Assembly (NCBI GenBank): GCA_913063325.1
Contig: CAJXYE010000027.1
Coordinates: forward strand, 1 to 59,836
Direction: 5' to 3'
DNA length: 59,836 bases
Source: an uncultured Colwellia sp.
GTDB lineage: Bacteria; Pseudomonadota; Gammaproteobacteria; Enterobacterales; Alteromonadaceae
The position numbers and the translations under genes were made by a program. The notes under the pieces were generated by a model. The model saw only the letters and a program-made list of their open reading frames with translations, did not search any database and was not told the DNA's origin. Positions 19,350-28,868 of this stretch are shown here, piece after piece; positions within the stretch are counted from its first letter, which is position 1, and each line of letters starts with the position of its first letter.

Positions 19350-20297
19350 TTAAATATTCTCCTGACATTTTAACGCAGCAGCAATAACTAATTGCCGAAA
19401 CCAAATATGGCTGGCATCATGATGAAGCAAAGGGCTCCAAATCATTTTTAATTCAATCTCAGGGATCTCAAAAGGTGGTTTTACAATAGTATAATTACTG
19501 TCATTTTTGTGTAATTGGGCTGCTTTTGTCGGCAAAGTTGCAATTAAGTTATCTTCATAAGCCAGCTGCATTGCGACATGATAATTACGGGTAAAAACCT
19601 TTATGTCACGTTTCTTTCCTAAACGTGCAAGTGCTTCATCAACCCATCCTAGTTTCTGAACATCTTTAGGATCCATTCCCACACCGACACCAAAGCCTGT
19701 TTTTGAAACCCAAACGTGTTTTGCATCTAAATAAGCATTTAAGTTAAATTTACTGACTAATGGGCTATCGGCACTTAATAAACAAGAAAACGAATCACGC
19801 CAAATCGCTTTTTGGTGGAAAGATTGTGGTAACTCATCAAAGCGATTGATCGCCATATCAATTTTCCCCGCTTCAACGTCATGAAAGGTGACATCACTGG
19901 GTGTCATAATGTCGAGAGTGATATTGGGAGCAACTTTATTTAATGCCCTTAACAAGGTGGGAATTAAAGTTGATGCGGCATAGTCACTGGCCATTATTCT
20001 AAAGACACGCTGGCTGTTCAGCTCATTAAACTCCTCTTCGCCTTGTAACGCTTCTTCTAATTCAAGCAATATCTTACGAATGCTTGGTGCCAAGCTACGA
20101 GCGCGTTCTGTGGGAACCATACCGTCAGAAGTACGTACTAAAATTGGATCGTTAAATAATGTTCTTAGTCGTTTTAGACCATTACTCATTGCCGGTTGAG
20201 TAATGTTAAGTTGACTTGCGGCACGGGTAACATTTTTTTCTCGTAGCAATACGTCTAAATAAATAAGTAAATTCAAATCAATCTTAGAAATATTCAT
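19350..20297 (-). CDS. LysR-type transcriptional regulator of the lrgAB operon
   Basis: 315 residues. The N-terminal winged helix (DLNLLIYLDVLLREKNVTRA, then LNITQPAMSNGLKRLRTLF) is typical, followed by a periplasmic-binding-like effector domain from about residue 90 (RVFRIMASDYAASTLIPTLL). It is the first gene of the lysR-lrgA-lrgB transcript and is divergent from isocitrate lyase, so it may control lrgAB and/or aceA. Its ligand is unknown; an organic acid such as pyruvate, glycolate or glyoxylate would fit the neighbours. Confidence 0.88.
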   Translation of the reverse strand: MNISKIDLNLLIYLDVLLREKNVTRAASQLNITQPAMSNGLKRLRTLFNDPILVRTSDGMVPTERARSLAPSIRKILLELEEALQGEEEFNELNSQRVFRIMASDYAASTLIPTLLRALNKVAPNITLDIMTPSDVTFHDVEAGKIDMAINRFDELPQSFHQKAIWRDSFSCLLSADSPLVSKFNLNAYLDAKHVWVSKTGFGVGVGMDPKDVQKLGWVDEALARLGKKRDIKVFTRNYHVAMQLAYEDNLIATLPTKAAQLHKNDSNYTIVKPPFEIPEIELKMIWSPLLHHDASHIWFRQLVIAAALKCQENI

Positions 20298-20640
20298 GTC
20301 ATTAATGGCTCTGCTAATAAATATAAGTGAGATAGATATAAGCTAAAAGATGGGCTATTTCAATGAAATTCTACCTTTTAAACAATAAAAAGTAGCAGAT
20401 TATAGCAAATGAAGATTATTGGTATTCATGGTGTGAATGATGGTAATAGTAATTATATATTTTAAAAATACCATTGTGATGGGTTATTGTTTTTGTAGTC
20501 CGGTATGAAAGCTTACTTGTTTGTTGTCAGCTTGAGGTTCAACCTCTACGTTAATGCTTATAAGTCGAAAGTTAACTAACCAATACTAATTAACTATAAA
20601 TAAAACTAATTAACCCACAACAAGACTTTTGGAGAATGAT
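20298..20640. other. Divergent promoter region of the LysR gene and aceA
   Basis: 343 bp without a gene. ATTCATGGTGTGAAT (20424-20438) is a 5-bp-arm inverted repeat that fits the T-N11-A rule for LysR-type regulators and lies between the two divergent starts. GAGGTTCAACCTC (20534-20546) is a 13-bp odd palindrome closer to aceA and another possible operator. I could not place a convincing -35/-10 for aceA. Confidence 0.45.
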
Positions 20641-22227
20641 ATGTCTAACTATCAAAGTGCAATAGAAGCAGTTCAAGCGATTAAAGCAAATGCAGGAAGC
20701 TCTTGGGACGCTATAAACCCAGAATCAGTTGCTCGTATGCGTGCACAGAACAAATTCAAAACGGGTTTAGAGATTGCTCAGTATACAGCAGACATTATGC
20801 GTCGCGATATGGAAGCTTATGATGCTGATAGCTCTCAGTACACTCAGTCTCTAGGTTGCTGGCATGGTTTTGTTGGTCAACAGAAAATGATCTCTATCAA
20901 GAAGCATTTTGATGGTAAGACCGATCGTCGTTATTTATATCTTTCAGGTTGGATGGTTGCTGCACTTCGCAGTGAATTTGGTCCTTTACCTGACCAATCT
21001 ATGCACGAAAAAACGTCGGTAGCTTCTTTGGTTGAAGAGCTTTACACCTTCTTACGTCAAGCAGATGCACGTGAATTAGGCGGTCTTTTCCGTGAATTAG
21101 ACAAAGCAAATGATGCAGATAAAGCTGCTATCCAAGATCAAATTGATAATCACGTTACTCACGTTGTACCAATTATTGCTGATATCGATGCTGGTTTTGG
21201 TAACGCCGAAGCGACTTACCTAATGGCTAAGCAAATGATTGAAGCTGGTGCTTGTGCGCTTCAAATTGAAAACCAAGTTGCAGATGAAAAACAATGTGGC
21301 CATCAAGATGGTAAAGTTACCGTTCCTCATGCAGATTTTCATTCTAAAATTCGTGCATTACGTCATGCTTTCCTTGAGCTTGGTATCGACAACGGTATTA
21401 TCGTTTCACGTACTGACTCTGAAGGTGCTGGCCTTACTAAAGAAATCGCGGTTGTTAAAGAGCCAGGCGACCAAGGTGATATTTATAACTCTTTCTTAGA
21501 TGTTGAAGAAATTGATGTAGCACAAATGGCTGAAGGCGATGTATGTTTCAATCGTGATGGCAAACTTGTTCGTCCTAAACGTTTACCGTCTGGTTTATAC
21601 CAGTTCCGTCAAGGTACGGGTGAAGAGCGTTGTGTATTTGATAGCATTGAAGCAATTAAAGCGGGTGCAGATTTGCTTTGGATTGAAACCGCGACACCAA
21701 ACGTTGCAGACATCACCGCAATGATGAACGAAGTACGTAAAGAAATTCCAAATGCTAAGCTTGTTTATAACAACAGCCCATCATTTAACTGGACACTAAA
21801 CTTCCGTCAACAAGCATTTGATGCCATGGTTGCAGCTGGTGAAGATGTATCTAGCTATGTTCGCGGAGATTTAATGAATGTTGATTACGATAACTCTGAA
21901 TTAGCAGCTGCGGCAGATGATAAAATCCGTAGTTTCCAATCTGATACAGCACGTGAAGCGGGTATTTTCCATCATTTAATCACACTGCCTACTTACCATA
22001 CAACGGCATTGTCTGTTGATAACTTAGCTAAAGAGTACTTTGGTGATGCGGCTATGCTTGGTTATGTAGAAGGTGTACAGCGTAAAGAGATTCGTCAAGG
22101 TATCGCCTGTGTTAAACATCAGAACATGTCAGGCTCTGACATGGGTGATGATCATAAAGAATACTTTGCCGGTGAGAATGCCCTTAAAGCAGGTGGCGCG
22201 AACAACACCTCTAACCAGTTTAGTTAG
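20641..22227 (+). CDS. aceA: Isocitrate lyase
   Basis: A 528-residue enzyme that splits isocitrate into glyoxylate and succinate, the entry step of the glyoxylate shunt. It belongs to the long subgroup of Pseudomonas type, not the 434-residue E. coli type. The catalytic loop is KQCGHQDGKVTVPH (Cys near residue 220) instead of KKCGH. Other marks are DIDAGFGNAEATYLMAK, IVSRTDSEGAGLTK and LVYNNSPSFNW. I chose the ATG at 20641 because GGAG lies 6 bp before it; an in-frame ATG four codons upstream lacks this. It pairs functionally with malate synthase G nearby. A clean terminator follows. Confidence 0.97.
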   Translation: MSNYQSAIEAVQAIKANAGSSWDAINPESVARMRAQNKFKTGLEIAQYTADIMRRDMEAYDADSSQYTQSLGCWHGFVGQQKMISIKKHFDGKTDRRYLYLSGWMVAALRSEFGPLPDQSMHEKTSVASLVEELYTFLRQADARELGGLFRELDKANDADKAAIQDQIDNHVTHVVPIIADIDAGFGNAEATYLMAKQMIEAGACALQIENQVADEKQCGHQDGKVTVPHADFHSKIRALRHAFLELGIDNGIIVSRTDSEGAGLTKEIAVVKEPGDQGDIYNSFLDVEEIDVAQMAEGDVCFNRDGKLVRPKRLPSGLYQFRQGTGEERCVFDSIEAIKAGADLLWIETATPNVADITAMMNEVRKEIPNAKLVYNNSPSFNWTLNFRQQAFDAMVAAGEDVSSYVRGDLMNVDYDNSELAAAADDKIRSFQSDTAREAGIFHHLITLPTYHTTALSVDNLAKEYFGDAAMLGYVEGVQRKEIRQGIACVKHQNMSGSDMGDDHKEYFAGENALKAGGANNTSNQFS

Positions 22228-22254
22228 TATCGATTAGTTCCCGAACCAACTAAT

Positions 22255-22284
22255 AAAAAAACCAGTCTTAGGGCTGGTTTTTTA
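22255..22284 (+). terminator. Intrinsic terminator of aceA
   Basis: ACCAGTC and GGCTGGT pair around a 4-nt loop (with a T-G pair), preceded by an A-run and followed by TTTTTTA. It lies about 30 bp after the aceA stop. Confidence 0.9.
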
Positions 22285-22397
22285 TTTCTATCCCTTTATT
22301 CTTAACAGTATTAGAGCTCAATAAGTAAAAATCGGACAATAAAAAAGGCTGCCTTCATCAATGAAATAGCAGCCCTTTGTTTAAGTAACGTTATTGC

Positions 22398-23201
22398 TTA
22401 GAAGCTATAAACTAAAGTTACTGACGTTTCAGTGTTAGTGTTCTCAAAACCTTTTTCTACTTCAGTATCATGCTCAACAAGAAAAGAAAATTTAAACTGT
22501 AAAGATTCTATTAACTTAGTTGTTAGAGACGTTTCCGAGCGGTAATAACTATTTTTTTCAGACTCTACAGCTTGCTTAGCAACGAAGTATTGTTTGAACT
22601 CAACAAAATCATTAATTTGATTAGTGTATAGCGCTTGAGCTTGCACAATTGCTGCTGTTTCACTGTACTCATTAGTTGCTGCTATTGTCTCTGTAGCTGC
22701 TTCTGCACTAATTACATCGTATTTTACACCAGGACCAACGTCGGCAAAAAATGAACTGGTTTCAGTTTCCCACCAGTGGCGACCCCAACCAAATGATGCA
22801 GACGTTTGATATTCAAAACTTTTAAACTTATCTTGTTGATAGAAAGCACTGCCGTAAAGGTAGTTTTTACCACCTTCTTCAAATGAATAGTTAGTTTGCC
22901 CTAAAATATCCCACTTATTATCAGTACTTTCAAAGTTGTCATTGCCGTCTTCGTCTTCAGTTTCAACTTTTTTAGCTAAAGCGTTAAACGCGACCATATT
23001 TAACCATTGGTCTTTTTCATGCTTTAAATTTAAGCCTACTTTAATATCGCCACTTTTAGTATTACCTGTTTTAAATAACATACCTAATTCGGCAGAAACA
23101 GTTAACGAAGATTTTTCTTCAGTGGTCGCTTCTTCAGCCATGGCATATTGGCCTGAAAGAGGTAATAAAAGCAGTGCTGCAATAGCTATTTTAGATTTCA
23201 T
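22398..23201 (-). CDS. DUF481-family (YdiY-like) outer-membrane protein
   Basis: 267 residues from the ATG at 23201, which has AAGGA 5 bp upstream; longer starts do not. The signal peptide MKSKIAIAALLLLPLSGQYAMA is followed by alternating beta-strand sequence and a terminal ...VTLVYSF ending in Phe, the outer-membrane beta-barrel insertion signal. Phrases such as LSAELGMLFKTGNTKSGD (here VSAELGML), GLNLKHEKDQWLNMV and YLYGSAFYQQDKF are typical of DUF481/YdiY proteins, described in several species as salt- or acid-induced. The substrate, if any, is unknown. It is monocistronic by its spacing. Confidence 0.85.
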   Translation of the reverse strand: MKSKIAIAALLLLPLSGQYAMAEEATTEEKSSLTVSAELGMLFKTGNTKSGDIKVGLNLKHEKDQWLNMVAFNALAKKVETEDEDGNDNFESTDNKWDILGQTNYSFEEGGKNYLYGSAFYQQDKFKSFEYQTSASFGWGRHWWETETSSFFADVGPGVKYDVISAEAATETIAATNEYSETAAIVQAQALYTNQINDFVEFKQYFVAKQAVESEKNSYYRSETSLTTKLIESLQFKFSFLVEHDTEVEKGFENTNTETSVTLVYSF

Positions 23202-23499
23202 GTTCATCCTTAAAAAATGATTATTAATCAAATAAAATGTAGAGGGATTAAATTTTCGGCGATCCTATCAAATTTTAATGATATAGCCAACTTGTAAACT
23301 GAGTGTAAATTCAAAAAACGTAATAAGTTAGACGTTATCGGTGCATTTCAAGTAATTAACGCTAAAAATACATAATGTTTTAGTTTCTTACTTGAAGGGC
23401 AATGACAACTATTAGTAACCTTATTATCGGTATGAGTCAGCAGGCTATTATTTTATGAATGACTTTATGAATGACTTTATGAGTTATTTTATAAATTAT

Positions 23500-24546
23500 T
23501 TAATTAACAGCAACAACAATATCCCCCTCAATGAGACCCGAGATAATTGAAACAAAGCCTTGTTGGTTTATTTGACCTACGCGTATAAAGCGCCTTTGAT
23601 TTTGTCCATCAATCAGTACCTGAGCAAAGTCGAGTTGACCTATTTGAGAAATACTGCTTTGTGGTACATAAAGTTTTTCTGTATGACCTGCAGGAATTAA
23701 TAAACGAGCATACATGCCAGGCAATAGATTTTCTTTGTAAGGTAAGCTCACTTTTATTAAAAAGCTGCGAGAGCCAGTATTAGCTGCAGGTACTATTTCT
23801 TCAACTAAACCTATTAATGTTTGTTTCACTGTCGGTAAATCTACTGTGATACTTTGACCTTGCGTGAGTGTTAGTGCTAATTGTTCACGCACTTGTGCTT
23901 CAACACGTAATGAAAGTGGGTTGTACAGTGATAATAATTTTTCACCGGCTTGTGCGGTATTGCCAGGCTCAGCAAAACGGTCAACTACCTTGCCATCAAT
24001 TGGCGCACTAAGTGTTGCATAGCTTAATGTCGTTTGGGCTTGAGCTAAGTTTTGCTTGGCGGCAGTCAGCTCGGCTTTAATACTTAAGTAGTCAGCTTTG
24101 CTTTTATCTAAATCAAACTGAGAAGCAATTTTCTTTTTGAATAATTCGTTAGCGCGATGAAAGTTCTGTTGCGCTTCTGTATGTCTTGCAACTAAGGCCT
24201 TAACTCGCTCACCAGCTTCAATAGCGCTTGAAGACAAGTCGTTATTCTCAAGCATTATCAATACGTCGCCCTTTTTAACTACATCACCAGAGCGAACGTT
24301 TATTTTATCTATGCGCGCGAGAAGCCTTGATGAAATTATTGTCGCTTGTTTTGCGGTAATACTGGCAGCAACACCTTCAAATATAGCTTCTGTACTGCTT
24401 TTTACTGTATAGGTTGTCGCCTTAATTAATGAAGGAGTGGCTTGTTCAAAGCTCGGAGTTATCTTGTTGTTAAAAGTGCCAGCTAACCAAGCGACCATGA
24501 GCAGTAAAAAAATCAGTGCTGAGATAGGAATAATAATTTTTTTCAT
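23500..24546 (-). CDS. RND efflux periplasmic adaptor (membrane fusion) protein
   Basis: 348 residues with an N-terminal membrane anchor (ISALIFLLLMVAWLAG). The lipoyl/biotinyl-like halves (RIDKINVRSGDVVKKGD and TLSYATLSAPIDGKVVDRF) flank an alpha-helical hairpin, then beta-barrel and membrane-proximal domains. It bridges an inner-membrane RND pump to an outer-membrane TolC-type channel. It overlaps the permease stop by 4 bp (ATGA). The order permease-then-adaptor is the reverse of most RND operons, and no TolC-type gene follows. Regulation is probably by the ArsR-type protein at the head of the operon. Confidence 0.9.
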   Translation of the reverse strand: MKKIIIPISALIFLLLMVAWLAGTFNNKITPSFEQATPSLIKATTYTVKSSTEAIFEGVAASITAKQATIISSRLLARIDKINVRSGDVVKKGDVLIMLENNDLSSSAIEAGERVKALVARHTEAQQNFHRANELFKKKIASQFDLDKSKADYLSIKAELTAAKQNLAQAQTTLSYATLSAPIDGKVVDRFAEPGNTAQAGEKLLSLYNPLSLRVEAQVREQLALTLTQGQSITVDLPTVKQTLIGLVEEIVPAANTGSRSFLIKVSLPYKENLLPGMYARLLIPAGHTEKLYVPQSSISQIGQLDFAQVLIDGQNQRRFIRVGQINQQGFVSIISGLIEGDIVVAVN

Positions 24547-27500
24547 GATGAAACCTCAATATTGTTATCTGATTTTTTTCTTGATAAATCGCTTTTTTCG
24601 TTGCTTGGTATGTTGTAGCGTTCGCCGTCAGGCTCGTTATTAACTCTGGTATTACCATCAAAAACTAACGAATAAACGATAGGCACTACCAGTAGAGTAA
24701 ATACAGTTGACGAGATAATGCCAAATATTATGGCAATGGCAAGTCCACTAAATACAGGATCTAAGGTGATAATTAAATTACCTAATAGTGTCGTACCCGC
24801 GGTCAATAATACCGGCCGCATCCTCACTGCTCCTGCTTGAATCAACGATTCTTTAATTGGAGTACCTTGCTGTCGAGCTTGGTTAATAAACTCAATCAAT
24901 ATTAACGAGTTTCTTACCACTATGCCCGCCAAAGCAATCATGCCTATCATGGCTGTGGCAGTAAATAATATAGGATCAGGTGCTCCGGAAATTTGACGTT
25001 CGCCAAACTGATTTAATAAAAAGAAACCTGGCATAATGCCAATAACCGTTAAGGGGATTGCTGACATTATAATGGCAGATAAAGCCATAGAGCCTGTTTG
25101 CAGGCGCAGTACAATAAATATGGCTGTTAGTGCAAAAGCGAAGGCGAGGCCCATATCACGAAAAACTCTAATGGTAATTCGCCATTCACCCTCACCACTA
25201 AATGAAAGCTCAATATCATCGGGTAATTGCCAGGCAATACCGCCGCCATTATTTAGGAAACTTCTGTCTTGCCAATTTATCCCCTTAGTATCGGTGATGT
25301 TTATATTTGTTTGATTGTTAACTAAATCACTACTAATGTCAGCGATCACTTCTGCAGGTGTTCTTCCCGATATGTCAGCTGTTACGTAGACAACGGGTCT
25401 TAAATCTTTATGAAAAATAGCTTTATCAGCTGGGAATTCGATAAATTCACCGAGTTCACCTAAAGACACTATAGGTTGCGGTGCCATATCAATACCTTGT
25501 GGTGTGCTCGTTTGTATTATGCCAGCTTGTCCTTTTAACGATAATCGCTTGAGATCACTTAACGACTGGCGCTGTTCAAGTGGTAATTTAATATTAATGG
25601 CTAATGGAGATGCTTCATTATCAAGGTGTAAATAACCGGCAACTTGTCCTTTTGTTGCTACGCCAATAGTTTGATTGATGCTCGATGTTGATATACCAGA
25701 CAGTGCCGCTTTAGTTTTATCATTAATAAAGCGTAATAGTGTTTGCTCACCGCCAACCGTCGAGTCAACTTCAACGACAAAAGGTTCTACTTTCAAGCGT
25801 TGTTCTACTAAATATGCGGCTTGCTGTAAATGAGCATATTGAGTGAATTCACCGCCATAAACCTCTGCAACAAGTGTGCTTAATACCGGTGGACCAGGGG
25901 GCACTTCTACTACGCGTATTTTAATATCACCGTTTTGTGCTAATTCATTTGTTAAGGGGGCTAAGTGCTCTCGCATTCTCAATACAACACCATGAGATTG
26001 ATGCTGGCGTTGGTTTTTATCAATAAGCAATATACGTAAGTCAGCCAAATAAGGGGCGTGGCGTTGATAATATTGCCTAACCATACCGTTAAAATCAATA
26101 GGGGAGGGCAAACCTACATAGCTTGCAACAGCGGTTACTTCGGGTAGTTTTTGCACGATAACCGAAACTCTTTTGGCTATGGCGGCTGTTTGTTCTAACG
26201 TGGCACTTTCGGGCATATCAATAATAATTTGTACTTCATTTTTATTATCAAAAGGTAATAATTTCAAGGGAACCCAGCGCATAACGGGTAACAAAGCAGC
26301 GAGAATAAATAAGACTAACACTAAGCCCAGAACTGCTTTTCCCTTCGCTCTATTATCTAACAGTGGGTTGAGTATTTTCCGGTATAAACGTTGAAATACT
26401 GGCTCTTGATGTTTGTTTAAAGTATCCGATTCATTTTCAGATCTTGAAGTGCTTGAGGTTGCTGATTTTGGTTTTATAAATTTACTGGCAAGCCAAGGAG
26501 TGACTAGGAATGCCACCAAGGTTGAACTGATAACACTTAACGGTACATTAAAGGCCATTGGAGCCATATAAGGGCCCATCATACCTGTGATAAATGCCAA
26601 CGGAATAAACGCCAGTACTATGGTGACGGTAGACATTAATAAAGGCACACGAATTTCGTTGATAGCTGACACTATGGCATCATGCATACTTTTTTGGTTT
26701 GCTTTACCTTTAATTTTAGCTAAATAGCGTTCGATATTGTCAACACCTGTAATCGGATCGTCGACTAATAAACCTAACGATAAAATAAGAGCAAATAGGG
26801 TTACGCGGTTAATGGTGTAACCAAAGAGTAAATCTAAAGATAAAGTGATTCCATAACAAATAGGTACAGCCAAGCCTACTACTACAGCTGAGCGCCAACC
26901 TAAAAATACACCAATAAAAACCACCACAGTAAATACAGCAAAGGCGAGGCTTGTGGTTAAGTCATTTACTTTTTCATTGGCTGTTTGACCATAGTCACGT
27001 AAAACTTGTACTTCGACATTGGCTGGAAAAATATTTTTTTGTAATTGAGCTATTTTCTCATGGACTTTTTTAGCGACGGTTACGGCATTACTACCTTGTT
27101 GTTTAGCAATGCTAATGCTGACCATAGGGTGATCTGCACTGGCGCCGTTTACATGATCTTTTGTCTGCTGATTTTTAGTAAAGTCAAGCCAAGTGTAGCT
27201 AGTTTGCTCAGCAGGACCATCAATCACATTAGCAATATCTTTTAATAAGATAATACTTCCATCGATGACACTAATGGGTGTTTCCTTTAACGCTTTAATA
27301 TCTCGGTAGGTATCACCACTTTCTAGGGTTAGTGACTTATTTGAAAGCGTTAGGTTTCCATGATTTTTAAGTACATTAGATACCTTGATGGCGTTTAAAA
27401 TATCACTAATGGTTATTTGTCGTGCCGTCATTTGCTCTGGTTTGATATTGACTTGTATTTGTCGAGCACGACCACCAATAATATTAACCTCGCTGGTACT

Positions 27501-28034
27501 TTCAATCGCTTGTAAAAAAGTAGAAACTTCTTCAGCAAGGCGCCTCAAGGCGAAGTCATCTACCTGATTACTGTCAGTGCTATACAAGGCTAGCATGACA
27601 ATAGCAACGTCATCGACTTCAATGGGTTTAACTCGCCAATCGGTGACGATTTTAGGGATTTTTTCAGTATTCGCGTGTAGTTTATTATAGGTATTTAATA
27701 GTGCTTTTTCGCGATTTTCACCAACAGTAAAGCGCAGTGTTACTACCGATTGATCACTATTGCTTACTGAGTAAACGTGTTCTACGCCTTGGACTTGTGC
27801 CAAGAGCTTTTCAAGGGGAGTTGTGACCAAGCGCTCTATTTGTTTTGCATTAACGCCGGGAGCATCGACGATTATATCGATCATGGGCACTATAATTTGC
27901 GGCTCTTCTTCACGCGGAGTCAAGTTCAGCGCCAGAAGTCCGGCAAGTATTGATAATATCAAAAAAAATAGCGGCAGTGTGCTGCTAAGTACCTTACTTA
28001 ATAAGGTTGATGTAAAATTTGTGCCAATAGCCAT
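24543..28034 (-). CDS. RND-superfamily efflux permease
   Basis: A 1163-residue AcrB-like proton-driven pump with 12 predicted membrane helices and two large periplasmic loops. The proton-relay Asp pair is in LGLLVDDPITGVDNIER near residue 421. The N-terminal REEEPQIIVPMIDIIVDAPG and the conserved APMAFNVPLSVISS and IALAGIVVRNSLILIEF segments place it in a divergent HAE1-like subgroup. Its length exceeds the usual 1030-1050 because of a linker of about 35 residues between the two halves (rich in Ser, Glu, Asn) and a hydrophilic C-terminal tail. It is 56 bp downstream of the ArsR gene. Export of sulfur-stressed or toxic small molecules is inferred only from neighbours. Confidence 0.92.
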   Translation of the reverse strand: MAIGTNFTSTLLSKVLSSTLPLFFLILSILAGLLALNLTPREEEPQIIVPMIDIIVDAPGVNAKQIERLVTTPLEKLLAQVQGVEHVYSVSNSDQSVVTLRFTVGENREKALLNTYNKLHANTEKIPKIVTDWRVKPIEVDDVAIVMLALYSTDSNQVDDFALRRLAEEVSTFLQAIESTSEVNIIGGRARQIQVNIKPEQMTARQITISDILNAIKVSNVLKNHGNLTLSNKSLTLESGDTYRDIKALKETPISVIDGSIILLKDIANVIDGPAEQTSYTWLDFTKNQQTKDHVNGASADHPMVSISIAKQQGSNAVTVAKKVHEKIAQLQKNIFPANVEVQVLRDYGQTANEKVNDLTTSLAFAVFTVVVFIGVFLGWRSAVVVGLAVPICYGITLSLDLLFGYTINRVTLFALILSLGLLVDDPITGVDNIERYLAKIKGKANQKSMHDAIVSAINEIRVPLLMSTVTIVLAFIPLAFITGMMGPYMAPMAFNVPLSVISSTLVAFLVTPWLASKFIKPKSATSSTSRSENESDTLNKHQEPVFQRLYRKILNPLLDNRAKGKAVLGLVLVLFILAALLPVMRWVPLKLLPFDNKNEVQIIIDMPESATLEQTAAIAKRVSVIVQKLPEVTAVASYVGLPSPIDFNGMVRQYYQRHAPYLADLRILLIDKNQRQHQSHGVVLRMREHLAPLTNELAQNGDIKIRVVEVPPGPPVLSTLVAEVYGGEFTQYAHLQQAAYLVEQRLKVEPFVVEVDSTVGGEQTLLRFINDKTKAALSGISTSSINQTIGVATKGQVAGYLHLDNEASPLAINIKLPLEQRQSLSDLKRLSLKGQAGIIQTSTPQGIDMAPQPIVSLGELGEFIEFPADKAIFHKDLRPVVYVTADISGRTPAEVIADISSDLVNNQTNINITDTKGINWQDRSFLNNGGGIAWQLPDDIELSFSGEGEWRITIRVFRDMGLAFAFALTAIFIVLRLQTGSMALSAIIMSAIPLTVIGIMPGFFLLNQFGERQISGAPDPILFTATAMIGMIALAGIVVRNSLILIEFINQARQQGTPIKESLIQAGAVRMRPVLLTAGTTLLGNLIITLDPVFSGLAIAIIFGIISSTVFTLLVVPIVYSLVFDGNTRVNNEPDGERYNIPSNEKSDLSRKKSDNNIEVSS

Positions 28035-28090
28035 TATTAATCCGTTTGGTATTATCGCTCAAGGTAATAATCGTCTTGCTTCACGTAAAC

Positions 28091-28405
28091 TTAAACACTT
28101 TGCCCATCATTACAAAACTTCTCATGTAGTACGCGTAGCAACTCTTCTATTTTAGGGCTAGCAATACGATAAAATATTGTTTGAGATACGCGTCTTGTTG
28201 TCACTATGTTACTTTCCCTTAATTTAGCTAAATGCTGTGAAAGTGCAGATTGCGACAAATCAATGCGTTGATTTAAGTCACCGACAGTAAGCTCATTATC
28301 ACTTAAACAGCAAAGGATCATTAATCGGTAAGGGTTAGATAACTGTTTCAAAATTGCCGATACTTCTTGAGCATTTTCTAACAGGTTTTGTTGTTCAGTG
28401 TTCAT
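28091..28405 (-). CDS. ArsR-family repressor, BigR/YgaV-like persulfide sensor type
   Basis: 104 residues from the ATG at 28405, preceded by GGAA. A winged-helix ArsR fold is visible: LKQLSNPYRLMILCCLSDNE, then LSQSALSQHLAKLRESNIV as recognition helix region. Cys residues in ILCCLSDNE and, near the C-terminus, in HEKFCNDG occupy the positions used for disulfide or persulfide switching in BigR, SqrR and YgaV. The metal-site ELCVCD motif of ArsR/CadC sensors is absent. It heads the RND operon and is divergent from a rhodanese operon, as expected of a reactive-sulfur sensor. Twin palindromes in the divergent region are probable operators. Confidence 0.85.
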   Translation of the reverse strand: MNTEQQNLLENAQEVSAILKQLSNPYRLMILCCLSDNELTVGDLNQRIDLSQSALSQHLAKLRESNIVTTRRVSQTIFYRIASPKIEELLRVLHEKFCNDGQSV

Positions 28406-28464
28406 AGAATGTTCCAATATAACTCGCTCGATTTGATGCTTTTTACTTTATACTTGTTTTCTAA

Positions 28465-28505
28465 ATTAGTAAAGGCTAATATATGTTTTATTAGTAAATG
28501 CTAAT
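28465..28505. promoter_or_regulatory. Twin ATTAG-N6-CTAAT operators
   Basis: Two near-identical palindromes, ATTAGTAAAGGCTAAT (28465-28480) and ATTAGTAAATGCTAAT (28490-28505), lie 25 bp apart centre to centre, between the divergent ArsR/RND and DUF2892/rhodanese operons. They are the only such sites I noticed in the window. Binding by the adjacent ArsR-type repressor to both promoters is inferred. Confidence 0.7.
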
Positions 28506-28609
28506 GTTTATAACTGTTAGTTTTATGGCTATTTAATTAGTTCATTATTTAGATGTTAGCTAGGCCATAAATATATAAAATTATTCACTGCAACTTTGAG
28601 GAGATATAC

Positions 28610-28819
28610 ATGACTATTAATGAAGCACTAAGGCTTATTGCTGGTATTATGATTTTATTATCACTCTTTTTAGCGATTAATTTTTCGTTAAATTGGTTAT
28701 GGTTCACCGTCTTTATTGCTGTTAATTTGATCCAATCATCATTTACTAAGTGGTGTTTAATGATGACTATTTTGAAAAATATTGGCTTAAAAGATAAGAA
28801 AACAACTAGCGGTCAATAA
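28610..28819 (+). CDS. Small DUF2892 membrane protein (YgaP transmembrane-domain-like)
   Basis: A 69-residue protein with two membrane helices (LIAGIMILLSLFLAI and WLWFTVFIAVNLIQSS), followed by FTKWCLMMTILKNIGLK. This matches the DUF2892 domain that forms the membrane half of E. coli YgaP, whose other half is a rhodanese; here the two halves are separate neighbouring genes. GAGGAG lies 7 bp before the ATG. It may anchor or channel sulfur transferred by the rhodanese, or transport thiocyanate or persulfide products as proposed for YgaP. Confidence 0.85.
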   Translation: MTINEALRLIAGIMILLSLFLAINFSLNWLWFTVFIAVNLIQSSFTKWCLMMTILKNIGLKDKKTTSGQ

Positions 28820-28868
28820 ATGAAGCAATAGCAGTACCTAAATCTAAACTTAAGTAAGAGGAATAACC

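Noticed and set aside
20534..20546. Odd palindrome GAGGTTCAACCTC upstream of aceA as a named operator
   Set aside because: It may be a regulatory site but matches no regulator motif I know, so it is only mentioned in the region entry.
23456..23482. Tandem TATGAATGACTT duplication near the adaptor gene
   Set aside because: Two 12-bp units only; simple slippage is enough to explain it.
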